A stretch of 7,306 nt of DNA from Chloroflexi bacterium RBG_16_57_11 (GTDB lineage: Bacteria; Chloroflexota; Anaerolineae; Anaerolineales; UBA4823), in NCBI GenBank assembly GCA_001795165.1, contig MGNS01000157.1, positions 9,119 through 16,424 of the forward strand, written 5' to 3'. The notes beneath the pieces are model-generated. The model saw only the letters and a list, made by a program, of their open reading frames with translations. It had not been told where the DNA came from and did no database searches. The position numbers were made by a program, and so were the translations under genes. Within the stretch, counting starts at the first letter, position 1. Every line of letters begins with the position of its first letter. Of this stretch, positions 1-5,777 are shown one piece after another.

Positions 1-2069
1 CGTGACAGGCGGATTTTTCCCTGCGAGTCGATGTCGGTCACCATGACTGTGATTTCGTCGCCCAGGCGGACAACGTCTTCAACCTTATTTACCCGCTGTG
101 AATCGAGCTGCGAGATGTGTACCAGGCCATCAATGTTGGGCAGGATTTCAACGAACGCGCCGAAATCGGTGATACGCACCACCTTGCCGGTGTAGATGCG
201 CCACAGGACGGCTGTCTCGGTGAGCGCCTCAACGCGCTCGCGCGCCATTCGGGCGCTCTCGCCATCGCTGGCGGCGATGTACACTGTGCCGTCGTCGTTG
301 ATATCGATCTTGGCGCCAGTATCCTCCTGAATGCTCCGGATAATCTTGCCCCCTGGGCCGATCACCGCGCCGATTTTCTCCACTGGGATTTGGAGCACAG
401 TGATGCGTGGAGCATGGGATTTTAGCTCGGGACGCGGCACCGGGATGACCGCCATCATCTTATCCAGGATGGACAGCCGCGCCTGGCGAGCCTGTTCCAA
501 CGCCTGTGACATGATCTGGGAGGTGATCCCCTTGATCTTGATATCCATTTGCAAAGCCGTGATCCCCTTGGTGGTGCCGGCAACTTTGAAATCCATGTCA
601 CCCAGGTGATCTTCCATACCGATGATGTCGGTCAAGACGCTATAACGCTCACCTTCCTTGACCAGGCCCATGGCCACGCCTGCCACAGGCGCTTTGATCG
701 GCACGCCGGTGTCCATTAGGGCTAAGGTAGAGCCACATACGGAGGCCATCGACGACGAGCCATTTGAAGAGAGCACTTCCGAGACCAGTCGCAGTGCATA
801 CGGGAACTGTGTTTCCGGCGGAATTACCGGCAAAAGTGCCCGCTCAGCCAGCGCGCCGTGGCCGACCTCGCGACGTGAGGAGCCACGTAACGGCTTGGCC
901 TCTCCGGTGGAGAAGGGTGGGAAATTATAGTGATGCATGTAGCGCTTTGAATCCGCCGGGTTCAGAGTATCCAGCTCCTGGGCTTCGCTGGGTGTTCCCA
1001 GCGTTGCCAACGTGAGCACCTGGGTTTCACCCCGTGTGAAAAGGCCGGAGCCATGCGCCCGTGGACTGACATTTACATCACACCAGATGGTCCGGATTTC
1101 TGTCAGGCTGCGTCCGTCGGGACGGATATTCTGATCCAGGATCCGATTGCGAACGGTTTCTTTCAAGGCTTCCTCAAAAGCCAGCTCCACTTCCAATGCC
1201 AGAGCCTCATCCTCTCCGGCCAGCTCGGATTTCAGGCCGGCTTTCAGCTCGTCCAATGCGGCATAGCGGGCAGCTTTCTCATACGGCTGGTTAAAAATTT
1301 CTTTCAGCGATGCGTTGGCGCGCTCGATGACATTGTCTGTAATGGTTGTGTTGGCGACCGCTGCGATATATTCACGCTTGGGTTTGCCCACCTCGGCAGC
1401 CATGCGCTCCTGGACCTCGATCAACGGCAGCATCCCCTGGTGGCCGAATTCCAGCGCTTCCACCATCTTCGATTCTGAAATTTCATTCGCGCCGCACTCC
1501 ACCATCAAGATGGCGTCGCGCGTACCGGCAATTCGCAGATCCAGCTCTGAAATAGCCTGCTCGGCGAAGGTGGGGTTGACGACGAACTTGCCATCGATCA
1601 TTCCCACACGCACCGCGCCAACTGGTCCGGCAAACGGGATGTCCGAAACCATCAATGCGGCGGAAGCCGTATTGACCGCCAGGATGTCCAAGGGGTTTTC
1701 GCCATCCACAGAGAACGAATACAGGATCACCTGTATGTCGTTTCGCATATCTTTTGGGAATAGCGGGCGGAGCGGCCGATCGGTCAGCCGTGCCGTCAGG
1801 ATGGCTTCTTCGCTTGGCCGGCCTTCGCGGCGGAAGAATGAGCCGGGGATCCGTCCACCGGCATACATGCGCTCTTCGTAATCTACCGTCAGAGGCAGAA
1901 AATCTACCCCAGGGCGGAGCTGGTTGCTCATTGTCGCCGCGCCGAACATCATCGTGTCACCAAGCTGCAGCGTTACTGCTCCACCAGCCTGGCCGGCGAG
2001 ACGTCCCGTCTCAAAGATAAACTCTTTCCCATCGACGGTTACTTGAAATCGTCTTCCTTGTGGTTCCAT
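1..2069 (-). CDS. pnp: Polyribonucleotide nucleotidyltransferase (PNPase), C-terminus cut by window edge
   Basis: PNPase degrades RNA 3'->5' using phosphate, releasing nucleoside diphosphates; in bacteria it is a trimer and often part of the RNA degradosome. I read 689 uninterrupted codons. The first RNase PH core covers about residues 8-140 (GRIPGSFFRREGRPSE, LTDRPLRPLF), followed by an all-alpha linker. The second RNase PH core starts near residue 315 (IRPDGRSL) and carries the catalytic phosphate-binding SSS at 438-440 and the EDHLGDMDFK block with D487, D493 and K495, matching the E. coli active-site residues with an offset of one. A KH domain has its GPGG loop at 571-574, and an S1 domain begins near 625 (RITDFGAFVEILP) and is still running at the edge, so a few tens of residues are missing. 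The ATG at 2069 is chosen because an AGGAG lies 10 bases upstream and the N-terminus aligns with the family. It follows rpsO, as in many bacteria. Identity is certain. Confidence 0.98.
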   Translation of the reverse strand, partial: MEPQGRRFQVTVDGKEFIFETGRLAGQAGGAVTLQLGDTMMFGAATMSNQLRPGVDFLPLTVDYEERMYAGGRIPGSFFRREGRPSEEAILTARLTDRPLRPLFPKDMRNDIQVILYSFSVDGENPLDILAVNTASAALMVSDIPFAGPVGAVRVGMIDGKFVVNPTFAEQAISELDLRIAGTRDAILMVECGANEISESKMVEALEFGHQGMLPLIEVQERMAAEVGKPKREYIAAVANTTITDNVIERANASLKEIFNQPYEKAARYAALDELKAGLKSELAGEDEALALEVELAFEEALKETVRNRILDQNIRPDGRSLTEIRTIWCDVNVSPRAHGSGLFTRGETQVLTLATLGTPSEAQELDTLNPADSKRYMHHYNFPPFSTGEAKPLRGSSRREVGHGALAERALLPVIPPETQFPYALRLVSEVLSSNGSSSMASVCGSTLALMDTGVPIKAPVAGVAMGLVKEGERYSVLTDIIGMEDHLGDMDFKVAGTTKGITALQMDIKIKGITSQIMSQALEQARQARLSILDKMMAVIPVPRPELKSHAPRITVLQIPVEKIGAVIGPGGKIIRSIQEDTGAKIDINDDGTVYIAASDGESARMARERVEALTETAVLWRIYTGKVVRITDFGAFVEILPNIDGLVHISQLDSQRVNKVEDVVRLGDEITVMVTDIDSQGKIRLS

Positions 2070-2079
2070 GTGTAATTTT

Positions 2080-2084
2080 CTCCT
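2080..2084 (-). promoter_or_regulatory. Ribosome binding site of pnp
   Basis: AGGAG on the minus strand, 10 bases before the ATG at 2069. It supports that start and shows pnp is translated independently of rpsO. Confidence 0.75.
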
Positions 2085-2210
2085 GAATTCCCCCGCCCGG
2101 TCAGGGACTGAAAGCCGCTGGCAACCTGGATTCTTCAGCCATGGTCTGGGCAAACTCTTGTCCCCAACGCCTTTCAATTCCTAACCGGCTGCAGGGGTTA
2201 ACTGTATACA

Positions 2211-2237
2211 CTATTGGCGGGCAGCACCTGCCAATAG
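2211..2237 (-). promoter_or_regulatory. Long hairpin in the pnp leader (candidate RNase III / PNPase control element)
   Basis: Arms 2211-2221 and 2227-2237 pair over 11 bp (one G-U) around a five-base loop. No U-run follows in the pnp direction, so it is not an intrinsic terminator. It sits after the rpsO terminator and about 140 bases before the pnp start. In E. coli the pnp leader has a double-stranded RNase III site through which PNPase represses its own mRNA; a comparable role here is inferred from position and shape only. Confidence 0.5.
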
Positions 2238-2266
2238 TACGCTTTCTTTAGTTTCTGACATTGATT

Positions 2267-2307
2267 GAAAATAAAGAGTAGATGGAATACCTGCGAGCCA
2301 TCTACTC
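2267..2307 (-). terminator. Rho-independent terminator after rpsO
   Basis: A perfect 10-bp stem (2298-2307 with 2276-2285) around a 12-base loop is followed on the minus strand by TTTATTTTC (2275-2267). It begins 12 bases past the rpsO stop codon. The U-tract is interrupted by one A, and pnp lies downstream in the same direction, so partial readthrough into pnp is plausible. Confidence 0.85.
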
Positions 2308-2319
2308 ACGATACCTTCC

Positions 2320-2592
2320 CTATTTCCGGCGGATGTTCAGCCGTTCGGTGAGCGCCATGTAACGATTGAATTCGTTACGGCGGATATATGCTAACAGCCT
2401 GCGGCGTTGACCAACGAGCTTCAACAAGCCGCGCCTGGATGATTCATCATGCGTGTTCGTGCGCAGGTGATCCGTGAGCTGGGTGATACGGCTGGTCAGC
2501 AGGGCAATCTGCACTTCTGGCGAGCCGGTGTCACCCTGGTGCCGTTTAAATTCTTCAATTAACTTGTTCTTAGTCTCCTTATCAAGTGCCAT
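2320..2592 (-). CDS. rpsO: 30S ribosomal protein S15
   Basis: S15 is a primary binder of 16S rRNA in the small-subunit platform and helps form a bridge to the 50S subunit; in several bacteria it represses its own mRNA. The 90-residue product has the family's usual length and its signatures: HQGDTGSPEVQIALLT (residues 18-33), H41 and D49 in the rRNA-binding loop, and SSRRGLLKLVGQRRRLLAYI (51-70). The frame remains open 33 codons upstream to 2691, but the ATG at 2592 is preceded by AAAGGAG and gives exactly the conserved N-terminus MALDKE, so the extension is leader RNA. It is transcribed from its own promoter at 2690-2720, ends with a strong terminator, and is followed by pnp. Identity is certain. 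Confidence 0.98.
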   Translation of the reverse strand: MALDKETKNKLIEEFKRHQGDTGSPEVQIALLTSRITQLTDHLRTNTHDESSRRGLLKLVGQRRRLLAYIRRNEFNRYMALTERLNIRRK

Positions 2593-2602
2593 GACATCTG
2601 CA

Positions 2603-2609
2603 CTCCTTT
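2603..2609 (-). promoter_or_regulatory. Ribosome binding site that sets the rpsO start
   Basis: AAAGGAG on the minus strand, 10 bases before the ATG at 2592. It favours the 90-codon reading over the 33-codon-longer open frame, whose first codons overlap the -10 box and would lie upstream of the predicted transcription start. Confidence 0.85.
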
Positions 2610-2650
2610 CAGTCAGATTTCGACTCAAGCAGGTCTCCAGGTTAGCAGCC

Positions 2651-2676
2651 GGGAAAACCGACCGCGCACCGGTCGA
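2651..2676 (-). promoter_or_regulatory. Terminator-like hairpin in the rpsO leader (candidate S15 control element)
   Basis: In the minus-strand transcript CGACCG-GTGCG-CGGTCG (2675-2659) forms a 6-bp GC-rich stem with a five-base loop, extendable by one G-U pair, and is followed by GTTTTCCC. It starts a few bases after the predicted transcription start and about 65 bases before the rpsO ribosome binding site. It may be a weak attenuator or part of an S15-binding leader. S15 autoregulation through structurally different leaders is known in several bacteria; the link here is inference. Confidence 0.4.
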
Positions 2677-2689
2677 GTCAGCGGATGGC

Positions 2690-2720
2690 ATTATACCATA
2701 AGTTATGTTGGTTCTGTAAA
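2690..2720 (-). promoter_or_regulatory. rpsO promoter (extended -10)
   Basis: On the minus strand TTTACA (2720-2715) is followed after 19 bases by a perfect TATAAT (2695-2690) preceded by TGG, which is an extended -10. The 19-base spacer is long, but an extended -10 tolerates a weak -35 contact. The -35 box begins in the base after the stop codon of the upstream HEAT gene. The predicted start is near 2683, giving a leader of about 90 bases. Confidence 0.75.
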
Positions 2721-3566
2721 TTAATGAGCTGAGCGAGTGCGTGTTGGGGTTTTCCCTGGGAGTGTTTCAGCGTCGCGCATCGCCTGGCGCAGGCTGCTCC
2801 GCAATTCGAATGGGAACTTGGACAGGCTTTGGCGTATCAGCCACGGCGTGTCTGGTGAGTCCGGGAAAATTAAGGTTTGTCGCAGGAAGTAGGCTGTCTC
2901 CTGAGGAGTACGGCGAGCCAGCGCAGACAGTACATCCAGTAAATCCGGGCGCAGGGCCGCCGGTGCTGCCTGGCACAAAGGCTGGATCAGGCGGAAAAAG
3001 ACCGGCAAATTTTCAAATGTGGGATCGTTGATCAACCGGACCAGGGCACGCAACCCGAGCTGCTGCTGGAACGTGTTCGTGCTTTCCATCCAGGATTCAA
3101 TCAACCGTAGAAAGGCCTGGGGCTGTTCACGGTGCAGTCGCTCGATGCCATGGTGAAGCAGCGCTTCGATGAGAAATAACTCTACATCTGTTGTTATCCA
3201 ACCTCTTAAACGATCCGTGATCTCCTCTGGCGGGTTGGGTGGAATTTGACCCAAAAGCATCGCTGCCAAAAGCCGGAACTCCAGATATGGCTCAGCCCAT
3301 AAGGCATCACATAAATCAAGCCCACCCGCAGGGTTTTCCTGGATCAGAGGATCCAACTCTTTCGCCAGCATGCGTAGGACTGGGGAGCGCACGTTGTAAG
3401 CGATCAGCAGCGGGCCGGGTCTACCAGTCTTTCCCGGCCGGCGGGCGCGGTCGGAGTAATAATCCAGCAGGAAATGCAGGCTTCGTGTGTAAGCTGGCGG
3501 ATCATCGAAATCCTCCGCCAGCAGAGCGACTTGTTGCCTCAAGCGGGCTGGCTGGATGGCTGGCAC
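2721..3566 (-). CDS. AlkD-like HEAT-repeat protein (putative DNA alkylation repair family)
   Basis: The 281-residue, all-helical, leucine-rich product has no signal peptide or membrane segment, so it should be cytosolic. The block PVLRMLAKELDPLI (62-75) then DALWAEPYLEFRLLAAMLL (87-105) resembles the 'LW-x-S-x-x-E-R-LLA' repeat of the AlkD-type DNA alkylation repair family (alpha-alpha superhelix that flips and excises alkylated bases). Further helical pairs follow at about 127-142, 165-180, 184-199, 206-219 and 244-264. I cannot place the Trp-Asp-Trp catalytic set of AlkD with confidence, so it may be a non-catalytic HEAT scaffold. The start is a GTG five bases after the proS stop and has no clear Shine-Dalgarno, which suggests translational coupling to proS. 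The stop abuts the rpsO promoter with no terminator between. The gene is certain; the function is tentative. Confidence 0.8.
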   Translation of the reverse strand: MPAIQPARLRQQVALLAEDFDDPPAYTRSLHFLLDYYSDRARRPGKTGRPGPLLIAYNVRSPVLRMLAKELDPLIQENPAGGLDLCDALWAEPYLEFRLLAAMLLGQIPPNPPEEITDRLRGWITTDVELFLIEALLHHGIERLHREQPQAFLRLIESWMESTNTFQQQLGLRALVRLINDPTFENLPVFFRLIQPLCQAAPAALRPDLLDVLSALARRTPQETAYFLRQTLIFPDSPDTPWLIRQSLSKFPFELRSSLRQAMRDAETLPGKTPTRTRSAH

Positions 3567-3571
3567 GATCT

Positions 3572-5008
3572 TTAGTATGCCCTGGCGAAATACACCTTGC
3601 GCCGGGCCGGCTCACCACAAACGATGCAACGCCCTTCGCCGCCCGGCTGGTCCAGCGGAATGCAGCGAGTGGTAGCTTTTGAAGCCTCCTTGACTTTGGC
3701 TTCACACTCCGCGCTTTCGCACCACCAGGATAAAGCCCAACCGGTCTGCACGACCTGTAACAGCTCGTCGTAGCTCTGGGGGTCGTGTGTATTCCCCTGG
3801 CGAAAAGCCAGGGCGCGCTCGAACATCGATTTGTGAATCTGCCCAAGGGTCTGCTCCACCTGGATCGAAAGACCCTGTTGGGGTACAAAGGATTTCCCTG
3901 CTTTTCCAGGCAGGTCACGACGAGCCAGGGCGACGCTGCCCTTTTCCACATCCTTCGGTCCGATCTCAATGCGCAGGGGAACGCCGCGCATCTCCCAATC
4001 GTTAAATTTGAAGCCCGGTGTGACCTCGCTGCGGTCATCCACCTTGATCCGAAAGCCGCGCAGCTCCTGGCGGAGGCGCTCCACAACCTCTAGCACTGCG
4101 GACTTCTCAGCATCATTTTTATGGATCGGCACGATCACCACCTGGATTGGCGCCAGCTTGGGCGGCAAGACCAATCCCTGGTCATCTCCATGTGTCATAA
4201 TGATGGCTCCGACAAAGCGGGTGGAAAGCCCCCAGGAGGTAGTCCAGGCAAATTGTAGCTCGTTATTCCAATCCAGGAACTGGATATCGAAGGCGTGGGC
4301 GAAGTTTTGCCCCAGGAAATGCGATGTGCCGGATTGCAAGGCGCGCGTATCTCCCATCATCGCCTCGATGGTATAGGATCGTACCGCCCCAGCAAATTTT
4401 TCTTGATCGCTTTTCAGTCCCGGGATGACCGGCACAGCCGCTTCGTTGATGGCGAAGTCAGCATAAACGTTAAGCATGCGGATGGTTTCTTCTTCGGCTT
4501 CTTGAGATGTGGCGTGGGCGGTATGGCCTTCCTGCCAGTAGAACTCCAGCGTGCGCAGGAACAAGCGCGTACGCATTTCCCAGCGCACGACGTTGCCCCA
4601 TTGGTTGATCAACACCGGCAGGTCGCGGTAGGACTTGATCCATTTGGAGTACATATGACCGATGATCGTCTCAGATGTAGGACGTATAATCAACGGCTCT
4701 TCCAGCGTTTCGCCGCCGCCGATGGTCACTACTGCAAGCTCCGGTGAGAAGCCTTCGACATGCTCCTTCTCCTTTTCTAAAAACGACTTTGGGATGAGCA
4801 GTGGGAAAGCCGCGTTGACATGTCCGGTCTCTTTGAAGCGCCGGTCCAAAGCTTGTTGAATGTTTTCCCACAGCGTCCACCCGTAGGGCCGAACCACCAT
4901 GCAGCCACGCACCGGGGCGTAATCCGCCAGTTCAGCCTTGAGTACGAGCTGGTTGTACCATTCGGAGAAATTTTCACCACGTGAAGGGAGTTTGTCGTTG
5001 GTAGACAT
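3572..5008 (-). CDS. proS: Prolyl-tRNA synthetase, archaeal/eukaryote-like type
   Basis: This enzyme charges tRNA-Pro with proline using ATP in the cytosol. The 478-residue length, absence of the large editing insertion between motifs 2 and 3, and extra C-terminal domain mark the archaeal/eukaryote-like class rather than the about 570-residue E. coli type. Visible parts: SEWYNQLVLKAELADY near 15-30; motif 1 around 62-73; RPTSE (109-113) of the proline pocket; motif 2 at 149-162 with R152; motif 3 around TTSWGLSTRFVGAIIMTHGDDQG (256-278, R264); anticodon-binding domain about 288-400; then a zinc-binding-like domain with C430-x4-C435 and C461-x2-C464, ending in the conserved terminal tyrosine (FARAY). 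The frame is open 52 codons further upstream, but the ATG at 5008 has AGGA five bases before it and gives the family N-terminus. It heads the minus-strand group and is closely followed by the HEAT gene. Confidence 0.97.
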   Translation of the reverse strand: MSTNDKLPSRGENFSEWYNQLVLKAELADYAPVRGCMVVRPYGWTLWENIQQALDRRFKETGHVNAAFPLLIPKSFLEKEKEHVEGFSPELAVVTIGGGETLEEPLIIRPTSETIIGHMYSKWIKSYRDLPVLINQWGNVVRWEMRTRLFLRTLEFYWQEGHTAHATSQEAEEETIRMLNVYADFAINEAAVPVIPGLKSDQEKFAGAVRSYTIEAMMGDTRALQSGTSHFLGQNFAHAFDIQFLDWNNELQFAWTTSWGLSTRFVGAIIMTHGDDQGLVLPPKLAPIQVVIVPIHKNDAEKSAVLEVVERLRQELRGFRIKVDDRSEVTPGFKFNDWEMRGVPLRIEIGPKDVEKGSVALARRDLPGKAGKSFVPQQGLSIQVEQTLGQIHKSMFERALAFRQGNTHDPQSYDELLQVVQTGWALSWWCESAECEAKVKEASKATTRCIPLDQPGGEGRCIVCGEPARRKVYFARAY

Positions 5009-5013
5009 ATGGT

Positions 5014-5017
5014 TCCT
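5014..5017 (-). promoter_or_regulatory. Ribosome binding site that sets the proS start
   Basis: AGGA on the minus strand with a five-base spacer to the ATG at 5008. It supports the 478-residue product and rules against the 52-codon upstream extension, which would run through the proS promoter and inverted repeat. Confidence 0.75.
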
Positions 5018-5045
5018 GAAGGAAATAATTGACAACCGAATGCCT

Positions 5046-5074
5046 ATTTTACTGCTTGCATATGGATAAGGCAA
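5046..5074 (-). promoter_or_regulatory. Candidate proS promoter
   Basis: TTGCCT (5074-5069), a 17-base spacer and TAAAAT (5051-5046) on the minus strand match the sigma-70-type pattern in 4 of 6 and 5 of 6 positions. The predicted start near 5039 gives a short leader of about 30 bases. The whole element lies inside or next to the inverted repeat at 5049-5081. Confidence 0.5.
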
Positions 5075-5081
5075 GCAGTAA
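5049..5081. repeat. Perfect 11-bp inverted repeat across the proS promoter
   Basis: The arms TTACTGCTTGC (5049-5059) and GCAAGCAGTAA (5071-5081) are perfectly complementary around an 11-base loop. Read on the plus strand the hairpin is followed by TCTTTTTT (5082-5089), giving intrinsic-terminator form; read on the minus strand it covers the spacer and both hexamers of the candidate proS promoter. It could be an operator, a terminator that stops transcripts running rightward out of the antisense of proS, or both. Confidence 0.7.
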
Positions 5082-5146
5082 TCTTTTTTACCTTCAAGCA
5101 CCGATCGGAAAATCCGAATGTTAACCCAATCTTTACTTCCAACATA

Positions 5147-5175
5147 TTGTGTAAAAATCCACACAGGTATAAAAT
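5147..5175 (+). promoter_or_regulatory. Promoter of the plus-strand gene cluster
   Basis: TTGTGT (5147-5152), a 17-base spacer and TAAAAT (5170-5175) form a sigma-70-like promoter about 50 bases before the ATG at 5224. An overlapping TATAAA (5168-5173) would give a 15-base spacer instead. An inverted repeat, TGTGT-N8-ACACA, overlaps the -35 box and spacer. Confidence 0.6.
5148..5165. repeat. Short palindrome TGTGT-N8-ACACA, candidate operator
   Basis: TGTGT (5148-5152) and ACACA (5161-5165) are perfect inverted half-sites one helical turn or so apart (13-base centre-to-centre). They overlap the -35 hexamer and spacer of the rightward promoter, a typical repressor position. Half-sites this short can occur by chance; no regulator gene is in view. 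Confidence 0.4.
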
Positions 5176-5213
5176 TTAATCGGGGATTAATGTTCTATCC
5201 GATTTGTTTGTGT

Positions 5214-5218
5214 GGAGG
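5214..5218 (+). promoter_or_regulatory. Ribosome binding site that sets the 5224 start
   Basis: GGAGG five bases before the ATG at 5224. It overlaps the alternative GTG start at 5212, so the ATG is preferred. Confidence 0.85.
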
Positions 5219-5223
5219 CAACC

Positions 5224-5604
5224 ATGAACGCTTCGAAAATACTGATCATTCTCGCTCACGCCTTTCTCGGATGGGCCTTATGCGCCGCCACGATAGGGAT
5301 TGGTATGGCGGTCGCTTCCGTGAACACGGCGCTCATCATTCATGCCATTGCTGCTCCGATAATCTTCTTCGGCGTTTCGCTAGTCTACTTCAATAAATTC
5401 AATTTCACAACGCCGGTCCAAACAGCCTTGATTTTCATCGCTTTTGTGATTGCCATGGACTTCTTCCTGGTGGCGATGATCATTAACCGCAGCTTCGAGA
5501 TGTTCGCCAGCTTGCTCGGTACCTGGATTCCGTTCACATTAATTTTCCTATCCACCTGGCTGACAGGCCTGTTTGTCAATCGGAAAATACCGGTTACCCA
5601 ATAA
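5224..5604 (+). CDS. Small four-helix membrane protein of unknown function
   Basis: The 126-residue product is almost entirely hydrophobic, with four predicted membrane helices at about residues 5-29, 33-55, 66-87 and 94-118 and a short basic tail (NRKIPVTQ). A single conserved-looking acidic residue (D79) lies within helix 3, and N89-R90 follow at its end. There is no cleavable signal peptide pattern. I recall similar uncharacterised four-helix proteins in Anaerolineae and some methanogens but know no assigned function, and I do not propose one. The ATG at 5224 has GGAGG at ideal spacing, and a promoter with a palindrome lies just upstream. It diverges from proS and is the first and only clearly intact gene of the plus-strand cluster; the nitroreductase remnant begins 11 bases after its stop. 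Confidence 0.9.
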   Translation: MNASKILIILAHAFLGWALCAATIGIGMAVASVNTALIIHAIAAPIIFFGVSLVYFNKFNFTTPVQTALIFIAFVIAMDFFLVAMIINRSFEMFASLLGTWIPFTLIFLSTWLTGLFVNRKIPVTQ

Positions 5605-5615
5605 AATTACAACCC

Positions 5616-5777
5616 ATGCCTCGTAAAACCATCTACCAACGGATGAAGTCGCTCAACGCCCGGATGGCAGTAAACTACAGGCGCGGTATTGGTCCGCGGC
5701 GGGTGGTGCTCCTGCTAACAACCGTTGGGCGCAAATCCGACGGCCAAGCTCGAGGAGAGCTTAAAGCCAGCCTTTAG
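5616..5777 (+). pseudogene. N-terminal remnant of a deazaflavin (F420)-dependent nitroreductase
   Basis: A 53-codon frame starts with ATG at 5616 and stops with TAG at 5775-5777. Residues about 20-42 (NYRRGIGPRR then VVLLLTTVGRKS) match the N-terminal beta-strand and 'LLTT-x-GRKSG' signature of the DDN nitroreductase/deazaflavin-dependent oxidoreductase family, which normally has about 130-150 residues. After GRKSDGQAR the resemblance ends and the rest of the fold, including most of the cofactor pocket, is absent. The sequence instead runs, in the +1 frame, into the membrane protein that follows. The best explanation is a deletion with a junction near 5736-5750. No Shine-Dalgarno precedes the ATG, but the upstream stop is only 11 bases away. 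Family recognition rests on a short segment. Confidence 0.65.

Larger units (their letters stand above)
2070..2319. other. rpsO-pnp intergenic region
   Basis: This 250-bp stretch has no credible gene on either strand. In the minus direction it holds the rpsO terminator, then the 11-bp hairpin, then about 125 bases of leader without another strong structure, then the pnp ribosome binding site. Immediately beyond the hairpin lies TGTATACA (2203-2210, self-complementary), which could be a -10-like element, but I see no -35 box at a good distance, so I do not call a pnp promoter. Confidence 0.7.

Noticed and set aside
1315..1881. 188-codon open frame on the plus strand opposite pnp (and further ones at 117-425, 1053-1478 and 1754-2020)
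   Set aside because: They lie antisense to an intact, highly conserved pnp, have low-complexity Arg/Ser-rich or unrecognisable products and no ribosome binding sites.
2593..2691. 33-residue N-terminal extension of S15
   Set aside because: Its beginning overlaps the -10 box, it lacks family similarity, and the internal ATG has AAAGGAG and gives the normal 90-residue S15.
3502..4086. 194-codon minus-strand frame overlapping the ends of proS and the HEAT gene
   Set aside because: Shadow of proS in another phase; the proS frame carries the zinc-binding and anticodon domains there.
5009..5164. 52-residue N-terminal extension of ProRS
   Set aside because: It would run through the promoter and inverted repeat; the ATG at 5008 has a ribosome binding site and the family N-terminus.
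5009..5223. T-box riboswitch upstream of proS
   Set aside because: The predicted leader is only about 30 bases and contains no T-box core sequence or specifier stem.
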